Part shown: positions 55,092 through 63,922 of the stretch, one piece after another | Position numbering within the stretch: the first letter of the stretch is position 1 | How the letters are laid out: each line of letters opens with the position of its first letter | NCBI RefSeq assembly: GCF_015476115.1 | Contig: NZ_CP064295.1 | Location: forward strand, 62,001-126,000 | Reading direction: 5' to 3' | Length of the DNA stretch: 64,000 nucleotides | Origin: Aegicerativicinus sediminis | GTDB lineage: Bacteria > Bacteroidota > Bacteroidia > Flavobacteriales > Flavobacteriaceae | Notes under the pieces: generated by a model | The model's input: the letters and a program-made list of their open reading frames with translations, nothing else | The model's database searches: none | Told to the model about the DNA's origin: nothing | Position numbers and translations under genes: made by a program

Positions 55092-56849
55092 ATGAAAGAA
55101 CTTCAGCATCTCAACAAGTATTTTTATAAGTATCGATATAAACTTTTAGCAGGTGTAATTATTACAATAATAGCTAGGATATTTCTATTATTCACACCTG
55201 AACTTATTGGTAATTCAGTTGATATAATTGATGACTATCGTAACAATATTGTTACGGATGTATCTTATGTTAGAACTGAACTGCTTATTAATATTCTATA
55301 TATTATTGGGGCTGCTATTGTAGGTGGTATGTTTACTTTTTTAATGCGTCAGACCATTATTAACGTGAGCCGTTATATTGAATTCGACTTAAAAAATGAA
55401 GTTTATCAACAATACCAACGTTTATCCCTAAATTTCTACAAAAGCAATCGTACGGGGGATTTAATGAACAGAATTAGTGAGGATGTCGGTAAGGTAAGGG
55501 AATATGCGGGACCTGCAATAATGTATAGTATCAATACAATTACATTATTCGTAATTGTTCTTTTCCTCATGTTTAAGGCAGCACCTACTCTCACACTCTA
55601 TACCATAATTCCGCTCCCAATTCTGTCGGTGTTTATATATATATTAAGTAAACAAATACATAAGAAAAGTACTATTGTACAACAGTGGTTATCAAAACTT
55701 TCCTCTTTTACCCAAGAGTCTTTTAGCGGTATTGCCGTCATTAAATCTTACGGCATTGAGGAGAAGGTAAATGTGGACTTTGAAATACTTTCAACCGAGC
55801 ACAGAGGTAAAAATATTGATTTAGCAAAAGTTCAAGCTCTTTTCTTTCCCTTAATGATACTATTAATTGGATTGAGCAACATCCTGGTAATTTATATTGG
55901 TGGAAGACAATATATGGATGGTCAAATTGAAAGTCTTGGAGTTATTGCCAAGTTTATTATCTATGTAAATATGCTTACCTGGCCAGTGGCCACAGTAGGC
56001 TGGGTCACCTCAGTTATTCAACGTGCTGAGGCGAGCCAAAAACGAATCAATGAATTTTTAAAGGAGGAGCCTGAGATAAAAAACAAGGTTGAACAGCATA
56101 CAACCATTGAAGGGCATATTCAATTCAATGATGTTTCCTTTACCTACCCAGACACCAATATACAAGCATTAAAACATGTAAGTTTTGAATTAAAACCTGG
56201 AGAAACCATTGCAATTTTGGGCAAAACCGGATCTGGTAAATCAACCATCCTAGATTTAATTGGTCGCTTATACGATGTTAGTTCTGGCAATATTACAATT
56301 GATGATAGGGCAATCGACCAAATAAATTTAGACGATTTAAGAAAAAGTATCGGATATGTCCCACAGGATGCTTTCTTATTTTCCGACACTATAAAAAACA
56401 ATATTAAATTCGGCAAAGCTGATGCAACCGATGAAGAAATCATTGAAGCCGCAAAAAATGCCAATGTCCATAAAAATATTGTGAAGTTTTCTAAGGGGTA
56501 TGATACCATTTTAGGAGAAAGAGGGATTACATTATCAGGTGGTCAAAAACAACGGGTTTCTATTGCTAGAGCTATTATAAAGCAACCAGAAATACTACTG
56601 TTCGATGATTGTCTTTCGGCTGTAGATACTGAAACGGAGGAAAAAATTCTTAAGAATTTAATGAAGCTGGCAAAGAATACAACAACAATAATTGTAAGTC
56701 ATAGAATCTCTTCTGCTAAAAATGCAGATAAGGTAATTGTATTAAAAGATGGGGAAATAATCCAAGCTGGAAATCACCAAAATCTTGTTGCGCAAGAGGG
56801 TTATTACAAAGACCTTTATATGAAACAACTGACAGAAAAAGAATTATGA
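55092..56849 (+). CDS. ABC exporter (MsbA/MDR type), fused permease-ATPase
   Basis: A 585-residue half-transporter. Six membrane helices (about 15-310) precede the ATPase domain (about 335-580) with Walker A GKTGSGKST, Q-loop VPQDAFLF, signature LSGGQKQR, Walker B ILLFDDCLSAVD, and H-loop VSHR. Such proteins export lipids or hydrophobic drugs as dimers. The stop overlaps the start of a 24-codon frame (ATGA) leading to the PUR gene. Confidence 0.93.
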   Translation: MKELQHLNKYFYKYRYKLLAGVIITIIARIFLLFTPELIGNSVDIIDDYRNNIVTDVSYVRTELLINILYIIGAAIVGGMFTFLMRQTIINVSRYIEFDLKNEVYQQYQRLSLNFYKSNRTGDLMNRISEDVGKVREYAGPAIMYSINTITLFVIVLFLMFKAAPTLTLYTIIPLPILSVFIYILSKQIHKKSTIVQQWLSKLSSFTQESFSGIAVIKSYGIEEKVNVDFEILSTEHRGKNIDLAKVQALFFPLMILLIGLSNILVIYIGGRQYMDGQIESLGVIAKFIIYVNMLTWPVATVGWVTSVIQRAEASQKRINEFLKEEPEIKNKVEQHTTIEGHIQFNDVSFTYPDTNIQALKHVSFELKPGETIAILGKTGSGKSTILDLIGRLYDVSSGNITIDDRAIDQINLDDLRKSIGYVPQDAFLFSDTIKNNIKFGKADATDEEIIEAAKNANVHKNIVKFSKGYDTILGERGITLSGGQKQRVSIARAIIKQPEILLFDDCLSAVDTETEEKILKNLMKLAKNTTTIIVSHRISSAKNADKVIVLKDGEIIQAGNHQNLVAQEGYYKDLYMKQLTEKEL

Positions 56850-56920
56850 GAAAATGTTGGTTACTAATCTTTTTTTTTAGATTTTTGGGACGCAAACCAA
56901 ATAAACCTAACGAATTTTAG
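56846..56920 (+). CDS. 24-codon bridging ORF between the ABC exporter and PUR gene
   Basis: ATG at 56846 overlaps the exporter's TGA as ATGA; the frame ends TAG at 56918-56920, directly abutting the ATG of the PUR gene (56921). The product is MRKCWLLIFFFRFLGRKPNK plus PNEF; the first half is hydrophobic and the end is basic. It may be only a ribosome bridge that couples translation of its neighbours, or a tiny membrane peptide. There is no homology evidence. Confidence 0.3.
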   Translation: MRKCWLLIFFFRFLGRKPNKPNEF

Positions 56921-57298
56921 ATGAGCGATAACGGCATGATGGATAAAGAAGAAATTTACTCGAAAGTACTTAGAGCAGGTAGAAGAACTTATTTTTTTGA
57001 TGTACGAGCTACCAAGGCAGGAGATTATTATCTTACAATTACAGAAAGCAAAAAATTCACGAACGACGACGGTTCATTCCACTACAAAAAACACAAGATC
57101 TACCTTTACAAAGAGGATTTCGAAGAGTTTAAGCAGAATTTAGATGAAATGACAGACTACATTATCGATGAAAAAGGCCAAGAGGTAATTAGTGAGCGTC
57201 ATCAAAAAGATTTCAAAAAAGAGGACGACGATTATTCTGAAGCATCTACTGATAGGTCAACCGGGAGCTTTACGGATATCAGTTTCGACGATATTTAA
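56921..57298 (+). CDS. PUR-family (DUF3276) nucleic-acid-binding protein
   Basis: A 125-residue protein with one PUR repeat (about 8-80: EEIYSKVLRAGRRTYFFDVRAT, then DYYLTITESKK, HKIYLYKEDFEEF). Bacterial PUR proteins bind single-stranded DNA and RNA and regulate expression. The acidic tail (DDDYSEASTD) is variable. It starts directly after the bridging ORF. A hairpin terminator follows. Confidence 0.88.
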   Translation: MSDNGMMDKEEIYSKVLRAGRRTYFFDVRATKAGDYYLTITESKKFTNDDGSFHYKKHKIYLYKEDFEEFKQNLDEMTDYIIDEKGQEVISERHQKDFKKEDDDYSEASTDRSTGSFTDISFDDI

Positions 57299-57322
57299 TC
57301 CGTTATAAAAAAATTCAATAAC

Positions 57323-57356
57323 AACCGCTATAGATTTACTATGGCGGTTTTTTATT
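57323..57356 (+). terminator. Terminator after the PUR gene
   Basis: Stem AACCGCTATAG / CTATGGCGGTT with one wobble pair and loop ATTTA, followed by T residues. Confidence 0.78.
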
Positions 57357-57378
57357 TTTACAAAAATCCTTAGCAAAA

Positions 57379-59907
57379 ATGAAACAAATTCTATCCGCTT
57401 TACTACTAGTTATTACTTTTCAAAATTTCGGACAATTTGATAAATCTCTTTACAATACCAGCCTAGAATACTACCTGCCAAATGGGATAACTTATAATTC
57501 TGCCATTCCAACACCAGAATCAATTATAGGACATGAAGTAGGTGAATGGCATGTTACCCATGATAAACTAGTGCAGTATATGTACACCTTGGCCGAAGCA
57601 TCTGATAGAATTACAATTGAAAATAGAGGGGCTACTTTTGAAGGTCGACCAATTTTGCTCTTAACAATCACCTCTCCCGATAATCACAAAAATCTAGAGT
57701 CAATAAGAACTGCCCATATTGCAAATACGGAGGGAGAAAATAATGCCACATCCAACATGCCAATAGTCGTATATCAAGGATTTTCAATTCATGGCAATGA
57801 ACCTAGCGGTGCTAATGCTGCCTTATTAGCGGCTTACCATTTAGCCGCAGCGGAAAGTCAGCATGTAAAGGATATTTTGAATAATGCCGTAATACTTTTT
57901 GATCCAAGTTTCAATCCAGATGGCTTGCAGAGGTTTTCGTTCTGGGCAAATTCAAATAAATCTAATGTGCTTAACCCCGATCCCAATGATAGAGAATATG
58001 ATGAAGTTTGGCCAAGGGGTAGAACAAATCACTATTGGTTCGATTTAAATAGGGACTGGCTTCCTATCCAACTTCCAGAATCACAGGCAAGGATTAAAAC
58101 ATTCCATAAATGGTTGCCCAATATTTTAACCGACCATCACGAAATGGGCACCAATTCTTCCTTCTTTTTTCAACCAGGGATTCCAGAAAGAACCCACCCA
58201 CTTACACCAAGTAAAAACCAAGAACTTACAGCAAAAATTGGAACATTCCATGCCAAGGCATTTGACCAAATAGGCTCCCTTTATTATACAGAGGAGGATT
58301 ATGATGACTTTTATTATGGAAAAGGTTCAACATTCCCAGACATAAATGGATCTATAGGTATTTTATTTGAGCAAGCGAGTTCGCGTGGTCATTTACAAGA
58401 ATCTTCTAACGGCGTTTTAACTTTTCCATTCACCATAAGAAACCAGTTTACTGCAGCTCTATCAACCCTTGAAGCTGCCTTCAACATGCGCGAGGAATTA
58501 TTGCAGTATCAAAAGGAGTTTTTTGACAATTCTAGAAAATCACACAGTGGCAAAAAAGGAAAGGCTATTGTCTTTGGGGATCCAAAAGATGCCTCAAAAT
58601 CTTTTCAATTGGCTGAAATTATGAAGCGTCAGAACATAGAAATATATCAATTAAAACAGGATGTAAACATCAACGGAAAACAATATAAAAATGGCTACAG
58701 TTATGTAGTTCCTTTTGATCAAAAAAATGCAACCATCATAGATGCAATGTTTGATATAAGAACAACATTTAAGGATAGTTTGTTCTACGATATCTCAGCC
58801 TGGACATTCCCTTATGCCTTCGATCTCGATTTCAGTAGTGATATTTCTATGGCAAGTTATGCGGGTGAAAAGATTGCGGAACTTAAGCGACCACAGGGAT
58901 CTGTTCGAGGAAAAAGTTCTTATGGCTATGTCATGTCTTGGCACGATTACTATGCACCTAGAGCCTTGTACGCGATCTTAGCGAAAGATTTAAGGGCAAA
59001 AGTTAGTTTAGGTGAATTTAAGGTTGATGGGAAAGATTATGGCTATGGAACTATTTTCATTCCTGCACAAAATCAAAATATAACTTCAGATGAAGTGTAT
59101 ACGGTCTTAACCGAAGTTGCCAAAAATTCTTTTATCCACATAGACCCAATTTCAACGGGACTGACCCAAGGTGTTGATCTAGGAAGTCGATTAATTGCTA
59201 CTGTTGAAAAGCCTAAGGTTGGAATTTTGGTTGGTGATGGTATTTCCTCATATGACGCTGGCGAAATTTGGCATTTATTTGATCAACGCTACAGGATACC
59301 GTTATCAAAATTAGACACAAAAGATATCGGGCGCATGAACTTAGACAGATATAATGTTATCATTATGCCTACGTCGTACAACATAGAGGACGGTGCACTT
59401 AAAAACCTAAAATCCTGGGTTGAAAATGGTGGGACTTTAATTGCCTACAAACAAGCGATAAATGTCTTAACCCGAAATGAATTTGTAAAAGTAAAATTCA
59501 AGAAGAATGATTTAAAGGCCAAAAATGTAAATTTTGCTCTAAGAGATGACTTTTATGGAGCACAAGGTATAGGAGGTGCGATCTTCGAGGCAAAACAAGA
59601 TTTGACACATCCCATTAATTTTGGTTATAACGACGATAAGATTGCCCTATTCAGGGATACAACTATTTTTATGGAAGCTGATGATAATAGTTTTAATAAT
59701 CCAATTCAGTATACAAAAACTCCTCTATTAAGTGGATATATTTCTAAACCCAATTTAGATAGTTTAGCTGGAACAGTGCCATTTAAAGTAAATAGATTAC
59801 GAAGGGGTAAAGTAATTCTATTCACCGACAACACAAATTTTAGGGCATTTTGGTACGGCACAAACAAATTATTGATGAACGCGGTTTTCTTTAATGACGA
59901 AATGTAA
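57379..59907 (+). CDS. M14-family zinc carboxypeptidase, large secreted
   Basis: An 842-residue protein. Signal peptide about 1-19 (ITFQNFGQ). The M14 domain (about 45-330) has the zinc motif SIHGNEPSG and the later TDHHEMG. The C-terminal 450 residues contain a Rossmann-like region near EKPKVGILVGDGISSYDAGE, similar to type 1 glutamine amidotransferase-like domains found in this subgroup, and KVILFTDN near the end. It removes C-terminal residues from peptides; the substrate is unknown. Confidence 0.88.
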   Translation: MKQILSALLLVITFQNFGQFDKSLYNTSLEYYLPNGITYNSAIPTPESIIGHEVGEWHVTHDKLVQYMYTLAEASDRITIENRGATFEGRPILLLTITSPDNHKNLESIRTAHIANTEGENNATSNMPIVVYQGFSIHGNEPSGANAALLAAYHLAAAESQHVKDILNNAVILFDPSFNPDGLQRFSFWANSNKSNVLNPDPNDREYDEVWPRGRTNHYWFDLNRDWLPIQLPESQARIKTFHKWLPNILTDHHEMGTNSSFFFQPGIPERTHPLTPSKNQELTAKIGTFHAKAFDQIGSLYYTEEDYDDFYYGKGSTFPDINGSIGILFEQASSRGHLQESSNGVLTFPFTIRNQFTAALSTLEAAFNMREELLQYQKEFFDNSRKSHSGKKGKAIVFGDPKDASKSFQLAEIMKRQNIEIYQLKQDVNINGKQYKNGYSYVVPFDQKNATIIDAMFDIRTTFKDSLFYDISAWTFPYAFDLDFSSDISMASYAGEKIAELKRPQGSVRGKSSYGYVMSWHDYYAPRALYAILAKDLRAKVSLGEFKVDGKDYGYGTIFIPAQNQNITSDEVYTVLTEVAKNSFIHIDPISTGLTQGVDLGSRLIATVEKPKVGILVGDGISSYDAGEIWHLFDQRYRIPLSKLDTKDIGRMNLDRYNVIIMPTSYNIEDGALKNLKSWVENGGTLIAYKQAINVLTRNEFVKVKFKKNDLKAKNVNFALRDDFYGAQGIGGAIFEAKQDLTHPINFGYNDDKIALFRDTTIFMEADDNSFNNPIQYTKTPLLSGYISKPNLDSLAGTVPFKVNRLRRGKVILFTDNTNFRAFWYGTNKLLMNAVFFNDEM

Positions 59908-59909
59908 AA

Positions 59910-60236
59910 TCAGGAAATTTTTGAACCATTTGGAACTGGATTCTCAGGTTTTAATAAAATAACCTTTTCAGAACTAGTAGCTCCTAAAATGAGACATTGA
60001 CTTTTAAAGTTAGCAATTTGCTTTTCTGGAAAATTTATGACAGCTAAAATTTGTTTGCCAATAAGGTTTTCTTTTTTATAAAGAGCCGTTATTTGTGCAG
60101 ATGACTTTCGCCTTCCTAGGGGCCCAAAATCAATCAAAATTTGGTATGCTGGATTATGTGCCTTGGGAAAGTCGCTTACTTCTAAAATAGTACCGACACG
60201 TATATCTACTTTATTAAAATCGTCAAATTGAATCAT
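59910..60236 (-). CDS. csaA: CsaA-like tRNA-binding protein
   Basis: A 108-residue OB-fold protein with the tRNA-binding motif FNKVDIRVGTILEVSDFPKA and the family pattern DFGPLGRRKSSAQITALYK. CsaA has chaperone-like and tRNA-binding activity and often acts as a dimer. It is the only gene between convergent M14 and divergent thioredoxin-fold genes. Confidence 0.9.
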   Translation of the reverse strand: MIQFDDFNKVDIRVGTILEVSDFPKAHNPAYQILIDFGPLGRRKSSAQITALYKKENLIGKQILAVINFPEKQIANFKSQCLILGATSSEKVILLKPENPVPNGSKIS

Positions 60237-60330
60237 TTAAAACTAAACTTTAGAGCTAAAAAATTTACATTGAGTTACCCATTAGACTTATGGAATGAAT
60301 AAATTTATAACAAATTAAGCATATATTTTT

Positions 60331-60888
60331 ATGGCTAGAACACCTTCAAATATGTTACCCTTAGAAACTATAGCACCAAGTTTTCAGTTAAAAGATACGG
60401 TTACGGGCGATATTGTTGGTATACCAAAAGACAAAGGAATAAATGGAACTGTAGTAATGTTCATATCTAACCACTGTCCATTTGTAAAACATGTAAATAA
60501 AGAAATATCAATAATAGCCAAAAAATATACTTCGAGAGGGATTCAATTTATTGCGGTCAGCAGTAATGATATTGAAAAATATCCTGAAGATGCGCCAAAT
60601 AAAATGAAGGAAATGGCTATTGAACAAGATTTTATCTTCCCATATTTATTTGATTCTTCCCAGAAAGTTGCCAAAGATTATGATGCCGCTTGTACACCAG
60701 ATTTTTATTTGTTTGATGAAAATCTCAAATTAGTGTACCGAGGTCAATTAGATGATTCCCGCCCTGGTAATGGAATACCAGTGACGGGAAAAGATCTTAG
60801 GTCTGCCATAGAAGCAATATTTTCAAACATACCCGTAAGTGAACATCAAAAACCTAGTATTGGTTGTAACATCAAATGGAAATCGTAA
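60331..60888 (+). CDS. Thioredoxin-fold (AhpC/TSA-like) protein
   Basis: A 185-residue protein with a thioredoxin fold: MFISNHCPFVKHVNKEI carries a single Cys in CPFV, the peroxiredoxin-like position, with DDSRPGNG and GCNIKW at the end. No CxxC pair is present; a second Cys sits in AACTPDFYLF. Family members act in peroxide or thiol redox defence; the exact role is unknown. No signal peptide. Confidence 0.85.
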   Translation: MARTPSNMLPLETIAPSFQLKDTVTGDIVGIPKDKGINGTVVMFISNHCPFVKHVNKEISIIAKKYTSRGIQFIAVSSNDIEKYPEDAPNKMKEMAIEQDFIFPYLFDSSQKVAKDYDAACTPDFYLFDENLKLVYRGQLDDSRPGNGIPVTGKDLRSAIEAIFSNIPVSEHQKPSIGCNIKWKS

Positions 60889-60891
60889 TTA

Positions 60892-61620
60892 TTACTGATT
60901 TGCCAAAATGAAATTAATAGGTATACTGTAAGGAACATTCACGGCCCTTCCTCTTTGTTTACCAGGTGTCATTTTAGGAAGAGAAGCTATAATTCTTTCT
61001 GCCTCCTTCTCTAAAAGCTTATCTGGTCCACGAGTTTTTAAATTGGAAGTTATGCCTTCCTTATTAATCGTAAAAATTACAAATACCCGACCATGAATGC
61101 CTAACTCAACGGCCATTGGCGGATAAGAGAAGTTTTTACGAACATGCTCTTGAATTTTAGCTTGAAAACAGGCTTTTCGTTCTGCTTCCGTCCCCTTCTC
61201 ACAACCAGGAAAAATGGGCACATTTTCAATGACTGCAAAAGGAACTTCTATATCTTCTTCGACCTCCTCTACACCAACATCCTCAACAGCTACAACCTGA
61301 TCCTCAATTGCGTCGTCTAAGTTCATTTCCGTACTTTCCACAATTGTTTCCTCAATTTCCTTAGCGTCTTCAACAACAGTAATATTTTCGGTTACGGCTG
61401 CAGGAGGTGGCGGTGGAGGTGGAACATTTAAGTCAATAACAGGGATTTCTTCTTGGAATTCTTCTTCCATTACCAAAATATCTTTGGCATATGTTGCTCT
61501 GTCGTAGGTTTTGTACTCAAGACCAAACCATGTTAAAAATAACATTACATTGAGACCAACAGCGAAATAAAGGCTGCTGTTTCGACCTACATCTAAGTTT
61601 GGATTTTTCTTTGATAACAT
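60892..61620 (-). CDS. tonB: Energy transducer TonB
   Basis: A 242-residue inner-membrane protein. One N-terminal helix (about 15-36), a periplasmic linker with a proline stretch (VPPPPPPPAAVTE) and acidic repeats (EVEEDIEVPF), and a C-terminal TonB domain (about 150-240: VRKNFSYPPMAVELGIHGRVFVIFTI, ending NVPYSIPINFIL). It couples the proton motive force (with ExbBD) to receptors such as the FecA-like one in this window. Its promoter contains the shared ATTTAGAAT motif. Confidence 0.93.
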   Translation of the reverse strand: MLSKKNPNLDVGRNSSLYFAVGLNVMLFLTWFGLEYKTYDRATYAKDILVMEEEFQEEIPVIDLNVPPPPPPPAAVTENITVVEDAKEIEETIVESTEMNLDDAIEDQVVAVEDVGVEEVEEDIEVPFAVIENVPIFPGCEKGTEAERKACFQAKIQEHVRKNFSYPPMAVELGIHGRVFVIFTINKEGITSNLKTRGPDKLLEKEAERIIASLPKMTPGKQRGRAVNVPYSIPINFILANQ

Positions 61621-61690
61621 GACACGGATTATTATTACCTAAAATTACATTATGATAGGTAGGATAATCATGATTTTTGTCATTAAAAAC

Positions 61691-61716
61691 CAAATTTATA
61701 AAGCATTCTAAATCAA
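61691..61716 (-). promoter_or_regulatory. TonB promoter with iron-type motif in the spacer
   Basis: Minus strand: TTG (61716-61714), spacer ATTTAGAATGCTTTA, TAAATTTG (61698-61691). The spacer is short (15 bases). The motif ATTTAGAAT (61713-61705) lies between -33 and -7, a classic repressor position, and is the reverse complement of ATTCTAAAT at the receptor and PepSY promoters. Confidence 0.5.
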
Positions 61717-61752
61717 TTTAATAAACCCCTTTTATAACTTATAATTAATTAT

Positions 61753-62070
61753 TTATACAACCATTTTTCTACAAGCTAATTCACATTTTTTACAACTTTC
61801 AGCACACCTTTTACAATGCTCATTGTTATGTGCACTGCATTGTTCGGCACACCATGCACAAATCTCTGCACAAATCTGACAATACGCCTTTGAAAACCGA
61901 CTTTCCGCTGCCATCATTTTAATACAAATTAAACAGGCATCTATACATTCTAAACAACATACGGGACAGTCATTCGTACTTTCCCTACCCGCCATTTGAA
62001 CTAAGCAATTTTGACAATCTACAAGACACTGTTGACATGCCTCTATACATTCCTTATAAATACTATTCAT
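61753..62070 (-). CDS. Cysteine-rich four-helix copper-binding protein (Csp/DUF326 type)
   Basis: A 105-residue protein with 21 Cys by my count, spaced in CxxC, CxxxC and similar patterns along predicted helices (for example ECIEACQQCLVDCQNC and CKRCAESCKKCELAC). This is the four-helix bundle of copper storage proteins, which hold Cu(I) in their core. There is no signal peptide, so it would be cytosolic (Csp3-like). Start at the ATG at 62070; the two codons before it begin with TTG. No copper operator was recognised. Confidence 0.88.
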   Translation of the reverse strand: MNSIYKECIEACQQCLVDCQNCLVQMAGRESTNDCPVCCLECIDACLICIKMMAAESRFSKAYCQICAEICAWCAEQCSAHNNEHCKRCAESCKKCELACRKMVV

Positions 62071-62173
62071 TTTCAAAAAATTTGATTTTGATGAAAATAT
62101 TTGATCTAAAATTCACTTATTTGTTGAATCAATTTAATTTTTGCAGTATTTACCGAGAAAGCCTGACCTATAA

Positions 62174-63070
62174 ATGAGAAAATTTAAACCTCTAAAGATT
62201 TCTATTCTTGGATTAATTTCTTTGCTTGCAATTTCTTGCAATACACCCAACAAGTCTATTATTTCTATAGATTACCAAAATGAAATGGATACTTATTGGA
62301 AGAAAAGACGTGATTCAAGAGAAAATAATTATCTAAAATTATGCGGATTCCTTAAACTTGAAGATTCTATTTCTTTTTTCGGTTACAATGATGACTTAAG
62401 TCCTGAGATCAACGAACCTATGAGTGATACCATAGGTAAATTTTTAACCACCACCGACTCGATACTATTTTTCCCCTTAAATCAGCATAATACTAGAACT
62501 GAGGACGGAAAAACAATTGAAAAATTAAACTATCCATTAGACAGCAATGGCAATTCGGAAAAACTATATTTCAAAGATTTGTATTGGCAGATAATTACCA
62601 GATCAAATAAAAAATATGTTCGGGTGTGGCATTCCAAAAATCCAGCTGTAGAACATTTTAAGGGGTACGAAAAATTCCCTTTGAATTCTGATTTAAGACT
62701 TAAAGCCTATTTTAAATATTACGAGGAAGCCAAACATGAAGAAGTGAAATCTCAACTCGGCCTTCCTTCTTCCCAATCCTTTGTTGGAAAATTAACCTTT
62801 ATGTTCAACGAAAACAATTATTCCCTAGATGTTGTAACTGATGGTTTTTTAATGGTTAGTGATGACACTTCTGGCGAAAAAACTTATGGCGGTGGCAGAT
62901 ATCTGGATTTGGATTTGCCCGAGAAAAATGATTCTATAATTCTAGACTTCAATAAACTATATAATCCTCCTTGTATATTCAGTGATTTCACAACATGTAT
63001 ATATCCCCCAACTCAAAATTATTTGCCGTTTCAAGTATTGGCAGGTGAAACCTCCATGGCTAAACAATGA
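62174..63070 (+). CDS. DUF1684 lipoprotein
   Basis: A 298-residue lipoprotein (lipobox LLAISC, Cys at about 22). The DUF1684 domain covers most of the protein, with its C-terminal signature GGGRYLDLDLP, LDFNKLYNPPCIFSDFTTCIYPPTQNYLP. Function is unknown. Its stop overlaps (ATGA) the start of a 29-codon frame that leads to the next gene. Confidence 0.87.
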   Translation: MRKFKPLKISILGLISLLAISCNTPNKSIISIDYQNEMDTYWKKRRDSRENNYLKLCGFLKLEDSISFFGYNDDLSPEINEPMSDTIGKFLTTTDSILFFPLNQHNTRTEDGKTIEKLNYPLDSNGNSEKLYFKDLYWQIITRSNKKYVRVWHSKNPAVEHFKGYEKFPLNSDLRLKAYFKYYEEAKHEEVKSQLGLPSSQSFVGKLTFMFNENNYSLDVVTDGFLMVSDDTSGEKTYGGGRYLDLDLPEKNDSIILDFNKLYNPPCIFSDFTTCIYPPTQNYLPFQVLAGETSMAKQ

Positions 63071-63156
63071 TTAAAAATCTTTTGAGGGTTCTATTTATTG
63101 GGTTCAGATTAGATAAAAATTATTCCATATTTTGCAATGCAATAACTAACTATTGA
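63067..63156 (+). CDS. 29-codon bridging ORF between DUF1684 and lysoplasmalogenase genes
   Basis: ATG at 63067 overlaps the DUF1684 stop (ATGA). The frame ends TGA at 63154-63156, which overlaps the TTG start of the next gene as TTGA. The product is 29 residues (MIKNLLRVLFIGFRLDKNYS, then IFCNAITNY). I give it low weight as a protein; its ends suggest translational coupling. Confidence 0.3.
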   Translation: MIKNLLRVLFIGFRLDKNYSIFCNAITNY

Positions 63157-63848
63157 AAAAACGGCTTAAAATATTCCTTTGCTTTTTCATTATTCTGGTA
63201 ATCAGTGAACTGTTTATTTTAAAGACACCAGATTTATCAGAATATAGAATTGTAAGCAAACCGGTAATTTTACTTTCTCTGTTACTTTTTTACGCGTTTA
63301 ATTCTAGGCACCTAAAATGGGAGGCTAGGATTTTTACCATTCTTGCACTCGGACTATCACTTTTTGGTGATGTTTTTTTATTATTTGAGGAGGAAAATTC
63401 CGGATTCTTCATCGCTGGTTTAATATCATTTCTGCTAGCCCATATTTGTTATATTATCGTATTTTCAAAAGATCGACATCCGAAAAAATTTAAGTATTTA
63501 TTTTTCTTGGCAATCGGAGCCTATTCATTTATGTTTTTTCGTCTTATTTATCCTGGATTACAAACGATGTTAATACCAGTTTTGATTTATGTAATGGTAA
63601 TATTAGGGATGTTGAGTACAGCTTTTTTAAGAAGGGTTGATCCTCAAATGAGTTATTTTTTAATTCTCGGAGGAGCCCTATTATTTTTAATTTCAGATAG
63701 TCTCCTAGCCTATAATAAATTCTATGGAAATTTCAACAACGCCAATTTATGGATAATGTTTACCTACGCCATGGCACAAGTTAGTATTGTTATAGGCTTA
63801 ATATATTCTAGGCGTATTTCGTTTATAAGGGAAATTCAAGAGGAATAA
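63153..63848 (+). CDS. Lysoplasmalogenase family (YhhN/TMEM86) membrane protein
   Basis: A 231-residue membrane protein with about seven to eight hydrophobic helices. The family signature includes LSLFGDVFLLFEEE and, later, GGALLFLISDSLLAYNKF. Members hydrolyse the vinyl-ether bond of lysoplasmalogens or are of unknown function. Starts with TTG, whose TGA overlap with the bridging ORF is noted above. No ATG nearby would keep the first helix. Confidence 0.85.
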   Translation: MKKRLKIFLCFFIILVISELFILKTPDLSEYRIVSKPVILLSLLLFYAFNSRHLKWEARIFTILALGLSLFGDVFLLFEEENSGFFIAGLISFLLAHICYIIVFSKDRHPKKFKYLFFLAIGAYSFMFFRLIYPGLQTMLIPVLIYVMVILGMLSTAFLRRVDPQMSYFLILGGALLFLISDSLLAYNKFYGNFNNANLWIMFTYAMAQVSIVIGLIYSRRISFIREIQEE

Positions 63849-63922
63849 TTTCTCTAACCGTTAAAATTTAATTGTAACAATTTTTAAGATTAAGCTACCA
63901 ATAAGCAACTAACCTATCAGAA

